Positions 22,290 through 34,661 of a DNA stretch of 64,000 nucleotides are shown piece after piece. The notes below the pieces were generated by a model. It had not been told where the DNA came from and ran no database searches. It saw only the letters and a program-made list of their open reading frames with translations. Numbering within the stretch: the first letter of the stretch is position 1; each line of letters starts with the position of its first letter. Position numbers and translations under genes: made by a program. The DNA is from Microvelia longipes (taxonomy: Eukaryota > Arthropoda > Insecta > Hemiptera > Veliidae). The DNA lies in contig JACMZG010001914.1 of the NCBI GenBank assembly GCA_018340805.1, positions 5,137,369 to 5,201,368 of the forward strand. The letters are read 5' to 3'.

Positions 22290-24150
22290 ACTCTTGAAAA
22301 ATTTTACATCAATAATTTACCCGGATTCCATTCACTTTATCTAAACCGGTAAGCTTTTTATAAATTTAAATATTTTTTCACTAAACTTAAAATATTTTAT
22401 TAAAGCAATTAAATTAATAAAACCTCAAAACTTTAAAAACAAAAAAAAAGAATATTAATTTAAATTGTTTAATACTTTTATTAACTGTAAAAAATCTTTA
22501 AGCATTAATAACAATAAGTCTTAATAAATAAATTTAAAGAAAATAATTATTTAAAATAATAAAAGTAACAACTATTTTATTAACGTTTAACTATAATTTT
22601 GCTTAGCTATAATTTATACATTGCATGATTAATTATATGTTATTTTCTTTTTAATAAATGTATTTTCCTTTAATTTAATAAATATCAATTACTCAATTTT
22701 ACTTATTTTAAAAATACATTCAACGATCTCTAATTAATAAAATATTTTAAGTTTTTATTAATTTAATTTTAAGTTTCATATATTTTTTTTAATGTAGAAG
22801 GAAATTTAAATAAAATAACTTCAAATTTATATAAATTATTAAACTTAGTTATTCATTAAAATTAGATATAACAATTTATTTTAATAAATACTTTTTACAA
22901 ATTTCAGGCAATGAAATTTGAACCTAATTTTGAAATTAATACCTATTATTTAAGGTAATTTAAATTAAATTTAAATTACCTATAATGTAAAATACCTTTA
23001 TCTTACATTATTATTAAATTTATGATTTTTAGTTTAAATAGATATTGGCCAATTTTCGAAGAAAAAAGTAGCTTTTTTTACTTTTCAAATTGTTGTTCTT
23101 TTTTAATTAAATTAAATAGTAATTCAGGTAATTCTTTAAGTTTCTAAATTTAACGGAGCAACAGTATTGCTGAATACATGTGTCCTGATATTCTCAGTTT
23201 AATTTTATTTAAAGAAGTAATTTTCCTAAAATGGCGTCTGATTCAGTGGTGAAAGTAGTGCTTTTTGGTTCCTGAAAACTCGAAGCATTTATATCGATTT
23301 TTTAGTTCAGATTTTTGCCTTTTAGACCTACCTCAATATTTAATGAGAATTTTCAACTTTTCTTTAATTTACATTTAGATTTATTTAAAGTTTGTAATTT
23401 ACAGTCAAAACTAGCCTTTCTTATACTTCATACATCAAAACAATTTTTTTTTATTCTCAATTTTTTTTAGTTATAGTTCTAGTCCCTAATTATAGGTCTT
23501 CACGAAAATAATTTCATCGTCATTTAATATTGTTTCATGTATATTTGAACTTTTTAAAAAAAGTCATTATGTATTTTCACTTTTCCAACTTTTCCACCCT
23601 TCCAAAAGAGATTCGCACTATTTATAAATTCCAACAGTTATTAGTAACGGGTCCCAGATCTAACATTGCAGTCAATTTTCAAAACAAGAATTTAGTTAAA
23701 CTAAAATTAAGTTTTTATTAGTTTAGTCATACTGTGCATTTTAATAACTTAAACGCTGACTTAAGGCAAACATGTTTGCTCTAATATTTAATCAGACTGT
23801 CTAATCAGCAAAAAGGAAATCTGTTTTCTGTCTGAGTAGGAAAAACTGATGGTAACGCTGTCATCGATTCAATCTATAACCTTTGTTCTTAATTTCTTAT
23901 TTATTTATTAAATTAACTCATCATTTTTTAAAACTAAACCTCATCCATTTGAAAAACTATAATTAAGTATTCATTAGCATAATAGATTCTACTAAAAATT
24001 CAATTGAAATTTCTTTTTAAATTAAAGTAATATTTGGGAATAGAAACTTAAATTTGAACTTACAAAATCCAAAACTAATTTACACGAATGCATTTAAAAT
24101 TATTATTAAATTTTAAATAAATATAGCACAATGTATAATTTTCTATTTAT
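22290..24150. other. Extremely AT-rich, no gene seen
   Basis: Long runs of A/T with stop codons in all frames. The 63-residue frame at 23530-23721 is not protein-like. Confidence 0.5.
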
Positions 24151-24154
24151 TCAT

Positions 24155-24155
24155 C

Positions 24156-24205
<50 letters not shown>
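24155..24205. repeat. (AT)n microsatellite
   Basis: About 50 bp of alternating AT. Confidence 0.95.
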
Positions 24206-24206
<1 letters not shown>

Positions 24207-24639
24207 GTATGTATAATACTGTGTCTTTGAACAAATCTAAACTCTAACTATCTTTTCTCTAATTAATAAATAATCTCTAATTATTTTTTACTAGTATTAA
24301 TTATTTTTCTATATTTAACTTTAGTAAATCTTAAAGTTAAATAAATCTGCAGAAAGTAGATTAAGTTGGTTGGTAATATTTGGTTAAATAAAAACCACTT
24401 CGTATGTCTGCTGTTCTTTTTGTAGAAAAGTAATTTTCCTGGCGGATTTATCTCATTTAGTTTTCTTTTCTTCTTTTAATTTGATTTGAACACGTAAAGG
24501 ATTCGTGGAACTTGTATTGATTTCAATGCAGCATTTAAATTTATTTTCTTTGTTAAATATTATAAACGTTTCTCCTTGTCATAAAATGAAAAAAAAGAGT
24601 ATCCTTAAAATTTCTTGGAATATGTAAAATATCTTTAAG

Positions 24640-24808
<169 letters not shown>

Positions 24809-24957
24809 TGCATAACATTTATACCTAAGTATAACAAGAAATAAAACTAAACAAGTTTTTGTCTCTCCACTCGTTATATTTAATAATAAAAGGTGACTTT
24901 CAACGTTAACGGTCATCGTCAGTGCATGTGAATATTAAAAAGTAGATGAAGTTTGAA

Positions 24958-25086
24958 CCACTTTGAGACTAGTTTGTACCACTTCAAATCAAGTTTGTTC
25001 CACTTTGAGTCAAGTTTGTGCCACTTTAAGTCAAGTTTGTACCACTTTGAGTCAAGTTTGTGCCACTTTGAGTCAAGTTTGTACCA
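24958..25086. repeat. Tandem repeat, 21-bp unit, 6 copies
   Basis: Unit 'ccactttgagtcaagtttgt' plus one base, with few substitutions. Confidence 0.9.
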
Positions 25087-25744
25087 TTACTCACTAGTAG
25101 ACATCTGATCTACATTTTAATATTAGTGTGGATGATTAGTTAAACCTTAATCTAATGAAATATGTAATTTAAAAAAAAACGAAACAATCCATTTAGTCGT
25201 AAAATGGCTCTAGTGTATCCTTTGAATTCATAAATAATAAAACGAAATGTCATCTTAATGCGCGTAGTATATCTAAGCTTTGTGTCAGATCACTAGTATA
25301 ATGTATCATTGAGCGAGGTCAGCATGTGGATTGGTAACCGCTAGGAATAATACTGATTTTATAATTACTTTTTATTTTTATGACTGATATTAGTTTGGTT
25401 TGGATTTAAATATTACCAGTTTTACTAACATCGCCTCAAAGTTATATGTAGAAGCATAAATGCAAAGTTCGTGCCCAGATATTTATTATCTATAATAACT
25501 CATTTTGGTTTGTTCATTTGAAGCTCATAAATATTTTACTGCGAGGAAAACCGAGAGATAAAATTTGTTCTCAAACTTGCTTTTGTCTTGGATACATTAC
25601 AACTTTACTTTTTAACTTTTTTTTATTTTAACTTGAGTTTTCTTCTCAAGTTAGCATGTTTTCTCGTGTTTCTTTCTAATTATTTGAAACATGTTTCAAA
25701 TTAATTTGTTTAAAGAATTAAACAAATTTTGTTTTAATATACAT

Positions 25745-26005
25745 TTTAACTTTTCCTCATTTATACCGTAGGTATTTAGGAAAAGTATTGTATTTCCACA
25801 AAAATCCGAAACCGGGATGAAACCGAAATTATCCGTTTCAGGGGTTTTTAAGGCCTGAGTTGGTTTTCGCAAAGTTGTCTATCTGTATGTGTGATTGTGT
25901 ATGTGTGTGTATGTGTGTCTGTTATCATCGTTGCGCTCAGTGTATTTATGCTAATGAGTTGAAATTTTGTACAAAATCATTTTACCGTTGTAGTTGTACG
26001 ATTCG
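25745..26005 (+). mobile_element. Family D, 5' part
   Basis: Starts 'cttttcctcatttataccg' with an adjoining self-complementary 'taccgtaggtatttaggaaa'. It continues 'gaaaccgggatgaaac', 'ttttaaggcctgagt', (tgtg)n, and 'gttatcatcgttgcgctcag'. A parallel copy is at 37.95 kb. Confidence 0.65.
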
Positions 26006-26017
26006 GTGAATCCCAAT

Positions 26018-26100
26018 CACTTCCACCATGGGTGAACGAACGATAAATCCCAATCACTTCCACCATGAGTGAACAAACGATAAATCCCAATCACTTCTAC
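26018..26100. repeat. Tandem repeat, 37-bp unit, 2.3 copies
   Basis: 'aatcccaatcacttccacca' followed by 'tgagtgaacaaacgata', repeated. Confidence 0.85.
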
Positions 26101-26340
26101 ATTAGGACTTATCTTCAGGGATGTAGCGCATCATGGATAATAACATAATGCTCTACAATACTGAACTCTTAAAAACATAAGAAACAAACAAAGCACAAAA
26201 GTCAGTTTAGTTTTTAGAGAATCGTGTTTTCATCCAAGATGTCCTACATCACTAAAGATTTCTCCGATAGCGAAATGTCTTATTCATCATATACATTGAT
26301 GTGGTCACTACCAGAATACTTAAATCTTTACGAACAACTA
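26101..26340. mobile_element. Penelope-like inverted ends with decayed hammerhead
   Basis: The left arm has 'cttatcttcagggatgtag' on the minus sense. The right arm has 'gtcctacatcactaaagatt' then 'gatagcgaaatgtctt' and 'acattgatgtggtcactacc'. The arrangement matches 4919-5210. The core at 26251-26257 reads CTAAAGA, so it is mutated at a conserved position. Confidence 0.5.
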
Positions 26341-26950
26341 CGAAATCCTGCTCAGTTTAATAACAAAATATTGATTTATAATTTGATGAAATCGTAATTT
26401 TGAACAACACTTATTAAATAATGTAGCAACGGTTAAAAAGTTAAAAATATATGAATGGGTATTACCCTTTGTATGAAGCAGGGTGAATGAAGCTAACAAA
26501 GGGAAAAGATTTTCCAAAACTAGGGAGTTGTCGGTATGAAAAGAGATCGATAGAGGGTTCCTGCTCTGCCCTTTAGGGGGAGAATATGGACCCTTATAAC
26601 CTACCTTAATCTTGGGAATCTAGGGACTTCACCAAGGACAAACCCTTCAACGTGACGATATCAAGTCCTTTATTAACACTGACTTGAAAAGGATAAAAAA
26701 GAAAAACAAAAGAAAACATTTTCAAGAGTTAGGTAAAAAAATTAAATTCTAAATTCTTTAATAGAAATTTCGTTTTCAGCTAAACAATAGTTCATAAATT
26801 GATATTATTTTAATTTATTTTTTAAACAGAGGTTAAAAAATTATATAAAAAATGATAGTTTATTCACCGTCTCCAAAAAGCGTTCTAAGTTATCGTGTCC
26901 CATAGAAACGTCCAGGAACAAAATCTCGTACGTTTAATACTTTTGCAGCC
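26341..26950. other. No gene seen
   Basis: A less AT-rich patch at 26480-26690 has no conserved reading frame that I recognise. Confidence 0.35.
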
Positions 26951-26955
26951 GAAGC

Positions 26956-27510
26956 AATGTTTAATGGTTTTGCTGTCGAGGTAAAGTTTAATGGTTTTGC
27001 TGTCGAGGCAAAGTTTGATTGTCTTGCTGTCGAGGCAAAGTTAGATGGTTTTGCTGTCGAGGCAAAGTTTGATTGTTTTGCTGTCGAGGCAAAGTTTGAT
27101 GGTTTTGCTGGCTAGGCAAAGTTTGATGGTTTTGTTTCGAGGCAAAGTTTGATGGTTTTGTTGTCGAGGCAAAGTTTGATGGTTTTGCTGTCGAGGCAAA
27201 GTTTGATGGTTTTGCTGTCGAGGCAAAGTTTTGATTGTTGCTGTCGAGGCAAAGTTTGATGGTTTGCTGGCTAGGCAAGTTTGTGGTTTTGTTTGAGGAG
27301 TTTGATGGTTTTGTTGTCGAGGCAAAGTTGATGGTTTTGCGAGGCAAAGTTTGATGGTTTTGCTGTTGAGGCAAAGTTTAATAGTTTTGCTGTCGAGGTA
27401 AAGTTTAATGGTTTTACTGTCGAGGTAATGTTTAATAGTTTTGCTGCCAAGGCAAAATTTGATATTTATGTTGCCAATGCAAGATTTGATAGTTTTATTG
27501 CCGAGGTAAA
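26956..27510. repeat. Minisatellite, 27-bp unit, about 21 copies
   Basis: Unit 'gttttgctgtcgaggcaaag' plus 'tttgatg'. Because 27 is a multiple of three, two minus-strand frames stay open over the array (128 and 165 codons), giving repeats such as QNHQTLPRQ and SKTIKLCLD. Frame slips caused by indels break both. I treat it as non-coding, with a small chance of a low-complexity coding exon. Confidence 0.9.
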
Positions 27511-27544
27511 GTTTTGCTGTCATCAATCTAGGCTTCAAACCTTG

Positions 27545-28180
27545 ACCATGGCAAGCTGTCCTTAAATATTGTTAACTTTATTTAAAATATAGAAAAAAAA
27601 TACAATAATAAAGTTGAATAATACATTTTTTCTATCACTTGTTACTCTGTTTAAATCCTTTTAAACGTCTATATTTAAATCGGATGTTATCGGTGAAATT
27701 GGCTATTTTTAACTTTGACAATGAAAAACCCAATATTCTTCACAAGTAGACAATTTATCTGTAAATTGCTTTTAACTCATAAAATCCTCCTAGCACATTC
27801 ATTCAATCTTATAATTTGTAAACCTCGTGTAGTTTGAATTTAAACTATCTGCATCGAACACTGGTGCTTATATAGTCTAGTTAAAACATTTTTTTAAAAT
27901 TAAATAAAAACTGTTTTTACATTTATAAGGGAATTTAAATATTTAATGACAACCAATTTAAAATTAAAATAAATTTACTTTATCTAATAGTTCTAGGCTC
28001 CCGAAATAAAGATATATTATCGGTCTTTAATTTTATAATAAGTCAAGAAGAGTTTATGATTTCCTAATTTATATGCCTAAAAAATATCAAAATGTATTCA
28101 GTGAATCATAATTTCTTGACACATTACCATAAATTGCATAAATACGTCTTTATTTCTTAGCTATATATACATGAAATTAT
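27545..28180. other. No gene seen
   Basis: AT-rich spacer without repeats that I recognise. Confidence 0.4.
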
Positions 28181-28243
28181 TATTATTAGAGAGGGCATAT
28201 CCGTTGAATTTTGAAACAACGACAAAGTAACCTGAATAACTTC

Positions 28244-28389
28244 AGTCTGACTCTAATAGTAAGAAAACATAGGCTCACTTCTCTACTTCTTAACATCTCA
28301 AAGGTTTGGCACTGATGATGGCCTCTAGTTAGGTGAAAGCGCTTTACCAATAAAGTTTTGTTTTGTGAGAGACTTTTGTTTTATTATTT
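28244..28389 (+). mobile_element. 146-bp retrozyme-like insertion with hammerhead motif
   Basis: Flanked by a perfect 12-bp direct repeat, ctgaataacttc, at 28232-28243 and 28390-28401. The host MITE A is continuous once the insert is removed. The insert has no coding frame, a central hammerhead-like motif, and a tail 'ttgtgagagacttttgtttt' related to the tail of the 17.9-kb insertion. Confidence 0.65.
28306..28350 (+). ncRNA. Hammerhead ribozyme-like motif H2
   Basis: Stem I TTGGCA (28306-28311) pairs with TACCAA (28345-28350) at five of six positions. Core CTGATGA (28312-28318) is intact, followed by an extra T. Stem II GGCCT/AGGT is shorter by one base on the 3' side. GAAA is at 28335-28338, stem III is self-complementary AGCGCT, and H17 is T at 28344. 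Confidence 0.6.
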
Positions 28390-28745
28390 CTGAATAACTT
28401 CGGTTATTATAATGAAGCTTACAATAAGTTTTCATTAATACAAGAATGCATTGTGAAATGTTAAAAGCCTATTAGGCTAAAAATAAAAACATATGAGTGG
28501 GCCCTCAGAATCTCTAAGATTAATTTATTTTATGAGTCTAGACTAACCGGTAGGTATATCTCTAAATAGTTGTAACTCTATCTCTAACTCAACTCAGCAG
28601 TTAATAAGGAAGACAATTGTTTAGTACTGAGGACTCGACGTTCAATTAGAGTTCACTTCTGACTCATAGCGTGCACCTCTAAACGATAAGACCTTGCACA
28701 GTTCTTCTTAAATTCTTACTCAATTTTTCCTTTCTTAAACTCTAA

Positions 28746-28839
28746 TGTGACTTAAAATTCTAATGACAATAGTCCTTAGAATTTTAAGTCACAGAGATGA
28801 TAATTAATTGTGATTAGGCTCGATAGAGAGCCTAATCAC
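28746..28839. repeat. Two adjacent perfect hairpins
   Basis: Hairpin 1: 18-bp arms at 28746-28763 and 28776-28793 with a 12-base loop. Hairpin 2: 12-bp arms at 28810-28821 and 28828-28839 with a 6-base loop. Neither has an obvious flanking duplication. Confidence 0.85.
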
Positions 28840-28971
28840 GCAATGGACTACCGATCTAACTTGAAATTTTCAAAAAATATAGATATAGGTGTATTACATT
28901 TATGTATTCAACGTAATATTTATATTCATGATCTATTTTGTCAAATATTTATGTTAAAATGTATAAAACCC

Positions 28972-29045
28972 TGTCAGGTAGCTCAGTAGAAGAGCGTTCG
29001 CATCGACCTGGATGTCGATGGTTCAAATCCAGCCGGGGAAGGACC
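28972..29045 (+). repeat. tRNA-like sequence, possible SINE head
   Basis: 'aggtagctcagtagaagagc' is a good A box and D arm. 'ggttcaaatcc' is a perfect B box. The acceptor strands CCCTGTC/GCCGGGG pair at six of seven positions with wobble. The anticodon arm has a 6-base rather than 7-base loop (catcgac...gtcgatg), so a working tRNA is doubtful. A second 'cccagccagggtttt' lies 60 bp downstream. Confidence 0.45.
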
Positions 29046-29411
29046 TTAGTATGATGTTATACCTTGTATGGTACACTAGAGAGGTATTGAATTCAAAGTT
29101 CGTTAACCCAGCCAGGGTTTTACGTTGTTTTTTTGACGGCTAATACGCTGATTTTTTAGCACCAATGGTCATTCTATTAATTTTTAACTCATTTCTCTCA
29201 AATTAACTAACAACAAACAAATAAAAGATAATTTTTATCGGCTCCCATGCTAATCCTATGAAAAAATCTCCCTATCGTTTCCCGCCATTGGTATTGCCAA
29301 CCTTACAACTATCTCTTTGAATCGCGAATTATATAAGTTGCTGAAATTGTATACTGTTTATTTGATTACATCAATAAACAAAGGTGTTAAGGTTCGTGTT
29401 TTGATGTTTCT

Positions 29412-29452
29412 ATAAATTGAGCTGCGAGGGCCTATCTAGAAATAACATCTCT
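29412..29452. mobile_element. MITE A right end, solitary
   Basis: 'gagggcctatctagaaataacatctctatg' (only the first part quoted elsewhere) matches the terminal 40 bp of MITE A. Confidence 0.5.
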
Positions 29453-30019
29453 ATGCTTGTGTCTTTTATTTGAATCATTTAATAACCTTTAATTGAATAG
29501 AAAGGTCACTATTACAAATCGCATTCATAACTGATAAAAAATCACAAGTGTTACAGTAAAAACACTAGATAGTATTCACTTGAAAGAACGTGTGCCAACT
29601 ACTTGAAATCAAGAGTTCAATGTAAATTGAAATTTAAAAGTATTGTTTGTAGTGAAAAGTAAACACAAGTGCATTAATAGATAACCAGCGACTGAATAAT
29701 CTTATCAATGTTCTCTTATCAAAAATATTTTGACTGTTTTTGTAATTTTAGAATTTATTGTTTCTAATTTTCTTAGGAAAATTAATTTTGTCTTAGTCTA
29801 CTATGAATTTACGAAACTTAGAATTTTAACAGTCCTATAAAAGGTTATAAAACACTATATTATGCTTTTAGGCTGTAAAATGAGGATTAGAATTAACTCC
29901 GGGAATTATATATATACTGTCAAGCGAAGCAAGACAGTAAATATTAGATTCGTAAATCAATCTATCATTCGCAGGCATTATCTCTTGAGGGACTTTTCAA
30001 CTTCCATCCGATGTATTGA

Positions 30020-30170
30020 TCATAATGTTTTCAAGAGGCTTGTCGATTTTGAACCGATATATCGATTTTGATGTTTTCAAGGGACGTATCAATTTTTAAC
30101 GGATATATCGATTATAATGTTTTAAGGGACATATCAATTTTTAATCGATATATCGATCATAGTTTGATTA
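30020..30170. repeat. Tandem repeat, about 46-bp unit, 3 copies
   Basis: Unit 'atgttttcaagggacgtatc' then 'aatttttaacggatatatcg'. Confidence 0.8.
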
Positions 30171-30699
30171 CTAATTTAATGGACAAATCAAACTTTTGTT
30201 TACAGATATGTTCGAATGCACTGGAAAACTTGGAGTAAACCCAAATCTCGATCTAATAGGTCCCAATTTTACATTACTATCGTGTTGTACTGCATCTTGA
30301 GTTTTAGTTGGTTGAGTTAGTTGGTTCATGCTGTGTTGTTGGCATTTTTAGTTAGTTTTATTGAGAATTTGGAACTGAAATTTGGTTGATTTCCAAAAAT
30401 ACCACAATACTTAAACGAAGTGGTATAAAGATATTAGTTTCCTTTCTTCTTAAAATGACACGTAGGCTCTATTATAATGTTATGTAATTATAATGTTATA
30501 TAATTACAATGTTATATAATTATAATGTTAATGTGTAAAATGTATTTATATACGTTCCTTCATAGTTTAGGATCATGCGGAGATTGATTCTGATTGGTAT
30601 CGATATTTTCGATCCAAAGATTACAATCGATCCCGGATCCATCTTAGTTTATATGTTGAAGATCTAATTTTTGGTTGCTCATCCCAAAATAAAACTCTT

Positions 30700-31000
30700 T
30701 CGTGAGCTGTTTACTGTAAAATCCTACAAGTTTGAACTGTAATTTGCCATAACAAAATGATGAAATCCTACAATTTTGTGCTGTAATTTGCCATAGCAAA
30801 ATAATGAAAACCTTCAATTTTGAACTGTAATTTGCCATAACAAAATGATGAAATCCTACAATTTTGAACTGTAATTTCCCATAAACAAAATCCTAAACTT
30901 TTGAACTGTAATTTGCCATAAACAAAATAATGAAATCCTAAAATTTTGAACTGTAATTTGCCATAAACAAAATAATGAAATTCTACAATTTTAAAAATAA
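30700..31000. repeat. Tandem repeat, about 45-bp unit, about 6-7 copies
   Basis: Unit 'tttgaactgtaatttgccat' followed by 'aaacaaaataatgaaatccta'-like sequence. The minus-strand frames over it (30644-31025) are repeat by-products. Confidence 0.9.
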
Positions 31001-31504
31001 TTGTTCCCCACTTAAATTTTATCAACTATTTGGAGTTAGAACCTACTTAAGATTGAAAACTTTTATCATTAAAATCACACAAAAAATGACAGGACAAAAA
31101 AACAAGCAAGCATGATTTAATTATTCCTTTTTTATTTGGTTTCTCAGATCGACATCGATTTATTTTATTATTTTATGAAATAGGTTGTCATTAATACTCC
31201 CTCTCCATTCCATTCATTCTATTATTTCTTTTGTTCATAAACTGGGACTTTCAAAATTAAAATAAACTTATACATAGTTTTCTCAATAGAGTACAGAATC
31301 TCTAGAAAACACTTTACTCCATGTTTAAATCATTGAACCATCTCTATTAAATTCTCTTCATTGATTTTTTTTCTTTTACTCTAAAGCAATTTTAACTGTT
31401 TTTTTTAACTTTTAAGTTATATTAATTATTTTCTTCATTGAGTTGTTTTCTTTTTTCTTCAACTGTACTCTCTATTTAAATTGTTTTATGTGGACTTTAC
31501 ATTG

Positions 31505-31750
31505 AAATTATTTTACCTCTATACTCAAGTAAGTCGCCTCCTTGGTCGAATACATTAAAGCGTAATTATTTATACTAAAATTTAATACCACGGAGGTCTG
31601 GGGTTCGCGTCCCTGATTTTGCTCCCAGGTTATATACAATTATTCTTCAAATAAAATTATCGACCACTTTAGAACCTACGTATAGCATAACGGTTACCAC
31701 AGCCACCTGAGGTGTTCCTGCTGGAATAATCTTGATTATGCCGCTACAGA
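31505..31750 (+). mobile_element. SINE-like element, diverged copy
   Basis: 'gtcgcctccttggtcgaa' parallels 'ctgcctccgtggtcgaga' in the element at 38375. It has a B-box-like 'ggggttcgcgtccctg'. Both copies end with 'gttcctgctggaataat'- or 'gttcccgcagggaaaat'-type sequence, then 'ttatgccg' here. Confidence 0.5.
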
Positions 31751-32019
31751 CAAGTATTATATTATTATGCTCAAGTAAACTGAACTCACTATTAAAATTA
31801 TTTAATTTTATTAGAAGATAATATTTTTACTCTATAATCTACCCTAAAATAATATACTAACTATATTCTATACTCACTATTAAAATTATTTTTTCTTTGA
31901 AGAAAAAATAATAATCATTCTTTTTCTTGTAGAAATGTCTATGTAGGATACAAATGCTTCTTGCAAACTCTTCAGATAGAATTATTATAATAAAAAAAAA
32001 TCTAATACGTGGTACCTCG

Positions 32020-32425
32020 GAACTTTTCCTCATCACATCGGATTCGCTACGCTAATCCTCTCGGCTTCGGACTTGCTTCGCTTGTCCTCAGAATATACAC
32101 TTAGCCACATTTATACTGCAGCATGTCTTAGGACTCGCTTCACTCGCCCTCAGATATAGTGAATGCATCCGTTTCATTCTCAGCGGTCACCCATACAGCA
32201 CTGACCACGCTCAATGCTCCTTAACTTTTATGATCCAACAAAAATCATTGATGTACTTGTCGTGTTGAAACGAAACTTGGTGCACTTATTTATTACGTAA
32301 AAGTTTATACTTGTACCAAATTTCAACTCAATTGGATTGTTCTCCATTTTTTTAATAACGTGCACAAGTCATTAGAAAAAAATGAACTAATACTGATAAT
32401 GAGATGAAACTTGTCATATATATAA
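32020..32425 (-). mobile_element. Family D, 3' part, reversed
   Basis: Starts 'cttttcctcatcacatcgga', followed by 'ttcgctacgctaatcctc', 'acttgcttcgcttgtcctca' and 'agcggtcacccatacag'. It ends near 'gagatgaaacttgtcatata'. It matches 18140-18771 reversed. Confidence 0.7.
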
Positions 32426-33224
32426 AAGTTATACATGGCTATATATATATAAGTCATTATAGATGTCAACAAGTCATAGTAGATGTAATAAGTCATTACA
32501 TTATAAATTTCAACAAGTCAATATTTTTTCAAAGTTTCCTTATCTTTCATTATCCCTTACAAATAGCGGTAGTAATTTATACCAACAAGTGGTTATTTGA
32601 ACTAAATAATAGTCTGCTTTGTTTTTTCATTTTCCTGAATTTTCCTAGTTGTTGAAAAAATTTAGTAAAGTTGTCTAATTTTGAAGTGAAATATTGGTGT
32701 GAAAAATAAAGGTTTTCTTCATGGTGTCAGATAGGGTTTCTCTGCCAGTGTTGGCTTGTTTAATTGATATTTGTCACGATACCTTCAGTGTTACCACCTT
32801 CAGACCTCCTATTTTTAGATTAAACAAAGTTGATTCTATTTTTTTTAACCAAAACATGGAAGAACGAAGAACTATTGTGTTAGAACGAAACCTTTTACGC
32901 TTCTTCTCCTTTTACGCTTCTTCTCCTTTTACGTTTCTTCTTCAACCTCTTTATCACTTTTTTCTCTTATTCCACAATAAAGAAGGCAGTGAAAGTAAAA
33001 CTCTTACTTTGGTGTTCATTAATACTTGATCCAATATATTACGATTATGCCATGAAGTTATTGTTCTATCTCCGGTCGTATCTTTGTAGACTTGTTCATC
33101 TCCCTGTGAACCTTTTAGATCCACGTGTTTCTTTAATTATGATGATTTTGTTTGATTTTGTGATGATCGTTTTGATTTGTATTTTTATCGTTCTAATTTA
33201 TTGTAATTTTGTATTGATCATTTG
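32426..33224. other. No gene called; low-confidence open frames
   Basis: Frames of 83, 102 and 78 codons overlap here (32404-33225). They are rich in F, L and I with no domain features. A 17-bp repeat 'ccttttacgcttcttct' occurs three times at about 32890-32940. I regard them as chance frames in T-rich DNA. Confidence 0.4.
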
Positions 33225-33305
33225 ATTATATTTATAAGCGAAGGTGATCAGGTTACTTTTTCAATGTTTCAAAATTTAACCTATAGGGCCTCTCTAGTAA
33301 TAATA
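33225..33305 (+). mobile_element. MITE A right end, solitary
   Basis: 'tataagcgaaggtgatcagg' through 'cctctctagtaataatatct' matches the right 80 bp of MITE A. Confidence 0.6.
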
Positions 33306-34550
33306 TCTCTTTGGTAGTTCTTTAAAGTATATAACTACCTATGTTTTAATATTCATAAATCACAACGTAATAATCAGGCACAATGTAAAAATGTAAATAA
33401 TGCACAGAATATAAGCAGCTTTTGTTTAATAAAAATTATAAAGAATACAAAAAGGAGAATACAGGGCTAGAGAAACAGTGTGATTAGATTCATTAACATC
33501 GTTTAAGCCAATAAAACTAAGACATTGTTATCAATTGAATCTAGTTAAAACTTATTTATCAAAATGCAATGTGATATCATTATGCGGGTATCATTCATAC
33601 CTCTCGTCTCATATCATTTAGTCGAGTTTTTATGAAACTAAAATAAAATTTAAATCTGATCCAAAGCATATATAGGTGAGGAAAGACTGGGATTTATTTA
33701 TTTAAAACGGGATTTATTATAGGGAATTTTTTATTATTTTGTTAGCGCTAGTGAAAAAAAATAGTTGTTCGGTTAAAAAAACCCACCTAACTCGCACATG
33801 AATTTTTTATTTATTTTTTATTTTTATGTAAAAAATATTAATTTATTTCTTTATACATTAACTAAAATGTTAATAATTTTCCATAAACGAATCATAACTG
33901 TTAAAGTCTAAGAACAAGCACTTTCCTTCAATTTATGTTATGCACTTTTTAAACTTTTTATGAAGTTTTGTAAAAATACCATAATAGTTGGTGCACGCTT
34001 GTTTAAAGTAATTAACACTTCGTTAGAAGAATTAGACGTGTTTATTTGTCTAATTATGACATCGTGAAGGTCTATGATATTGCTGTCGCTAAAACTATTT
34101 TATGTCACACCATATTATTATATCTCATTAGCGAATTTTGTATAAAAAGTTAAAAACATCAATTTTATTCCCTTAAAAAAAGCCATAATTTTTTTAATCA
34201 GAATCTTTATAAATTACTTTATAAATTTTGGTACAAGCTCACTAAAGAGTAAACGTTAGTTTCTAAACATGATATCAAAAGTCAAAAAAACGCTGAACTC
34301 ATCTGCTTTATTTGCCTAAGTGTGAGTTCAAATTTCAAAAATTTGTAAACGATAAATAAAGAAGCAATTCGTAAAGGAGCAATTTAAGCGAAATTAGAAA
34401 AAGTTATGGGTAGCAGAGCCTTAATAAAAATATATTATTGATTTTTGTACTGTTTTATTTTAAACCAAAAAAGCGTTTGCAAGTTATAGTGAGACAAAAC
34501 CCCGTCTAGGGATTCCATAGATACATTATGTACTTACAAACACCACTTAC
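33306..34550. other. No gene seen
   Basis: AT-rich spacer. Confidence 0.4.
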
Positions 34551-34554
34551 ACTT

Positions 34555-34571
34555 TATATATATTATATATA

Positions 34572-34660
<89 letters not shown>
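34555..34660. repeat. (AT)n microsatellite
   Basis: About 100 bp of alternating AT, followed by a short (TG)n. Confidence 0.95.

Positions 34661-34661
<1 letters not shown>

Larger units (their letters stand above)
28185..28430 (-). mobile_element. MITE A fragment interrupted by a hammerhead insertion
   Basis: 'attattattagagagggcat' and 'tgaaacaacgacaaagtaac' match the MITE A right end. The sequence resumes at 28390 with 'ttcggttattataatgaag', which corresponds to 'ttcgattatcaatataatc' in the copy at 155-478. The interruption is the 146-bp element described next. Confidence 0.6.

Noticed and set aside
28972..29045. Functional tRNA gene
   Set aside because: A and B boxes are good, but the anticodon loop is six bases and the acceptor stem is imperfect; a SINE head or fossil is safer.
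32404..33225. Overlapping frames of 78-102 codons
   Set aside because: T-rich, phenylalanine/leucine-heavy, no start or splice context, no family motif.
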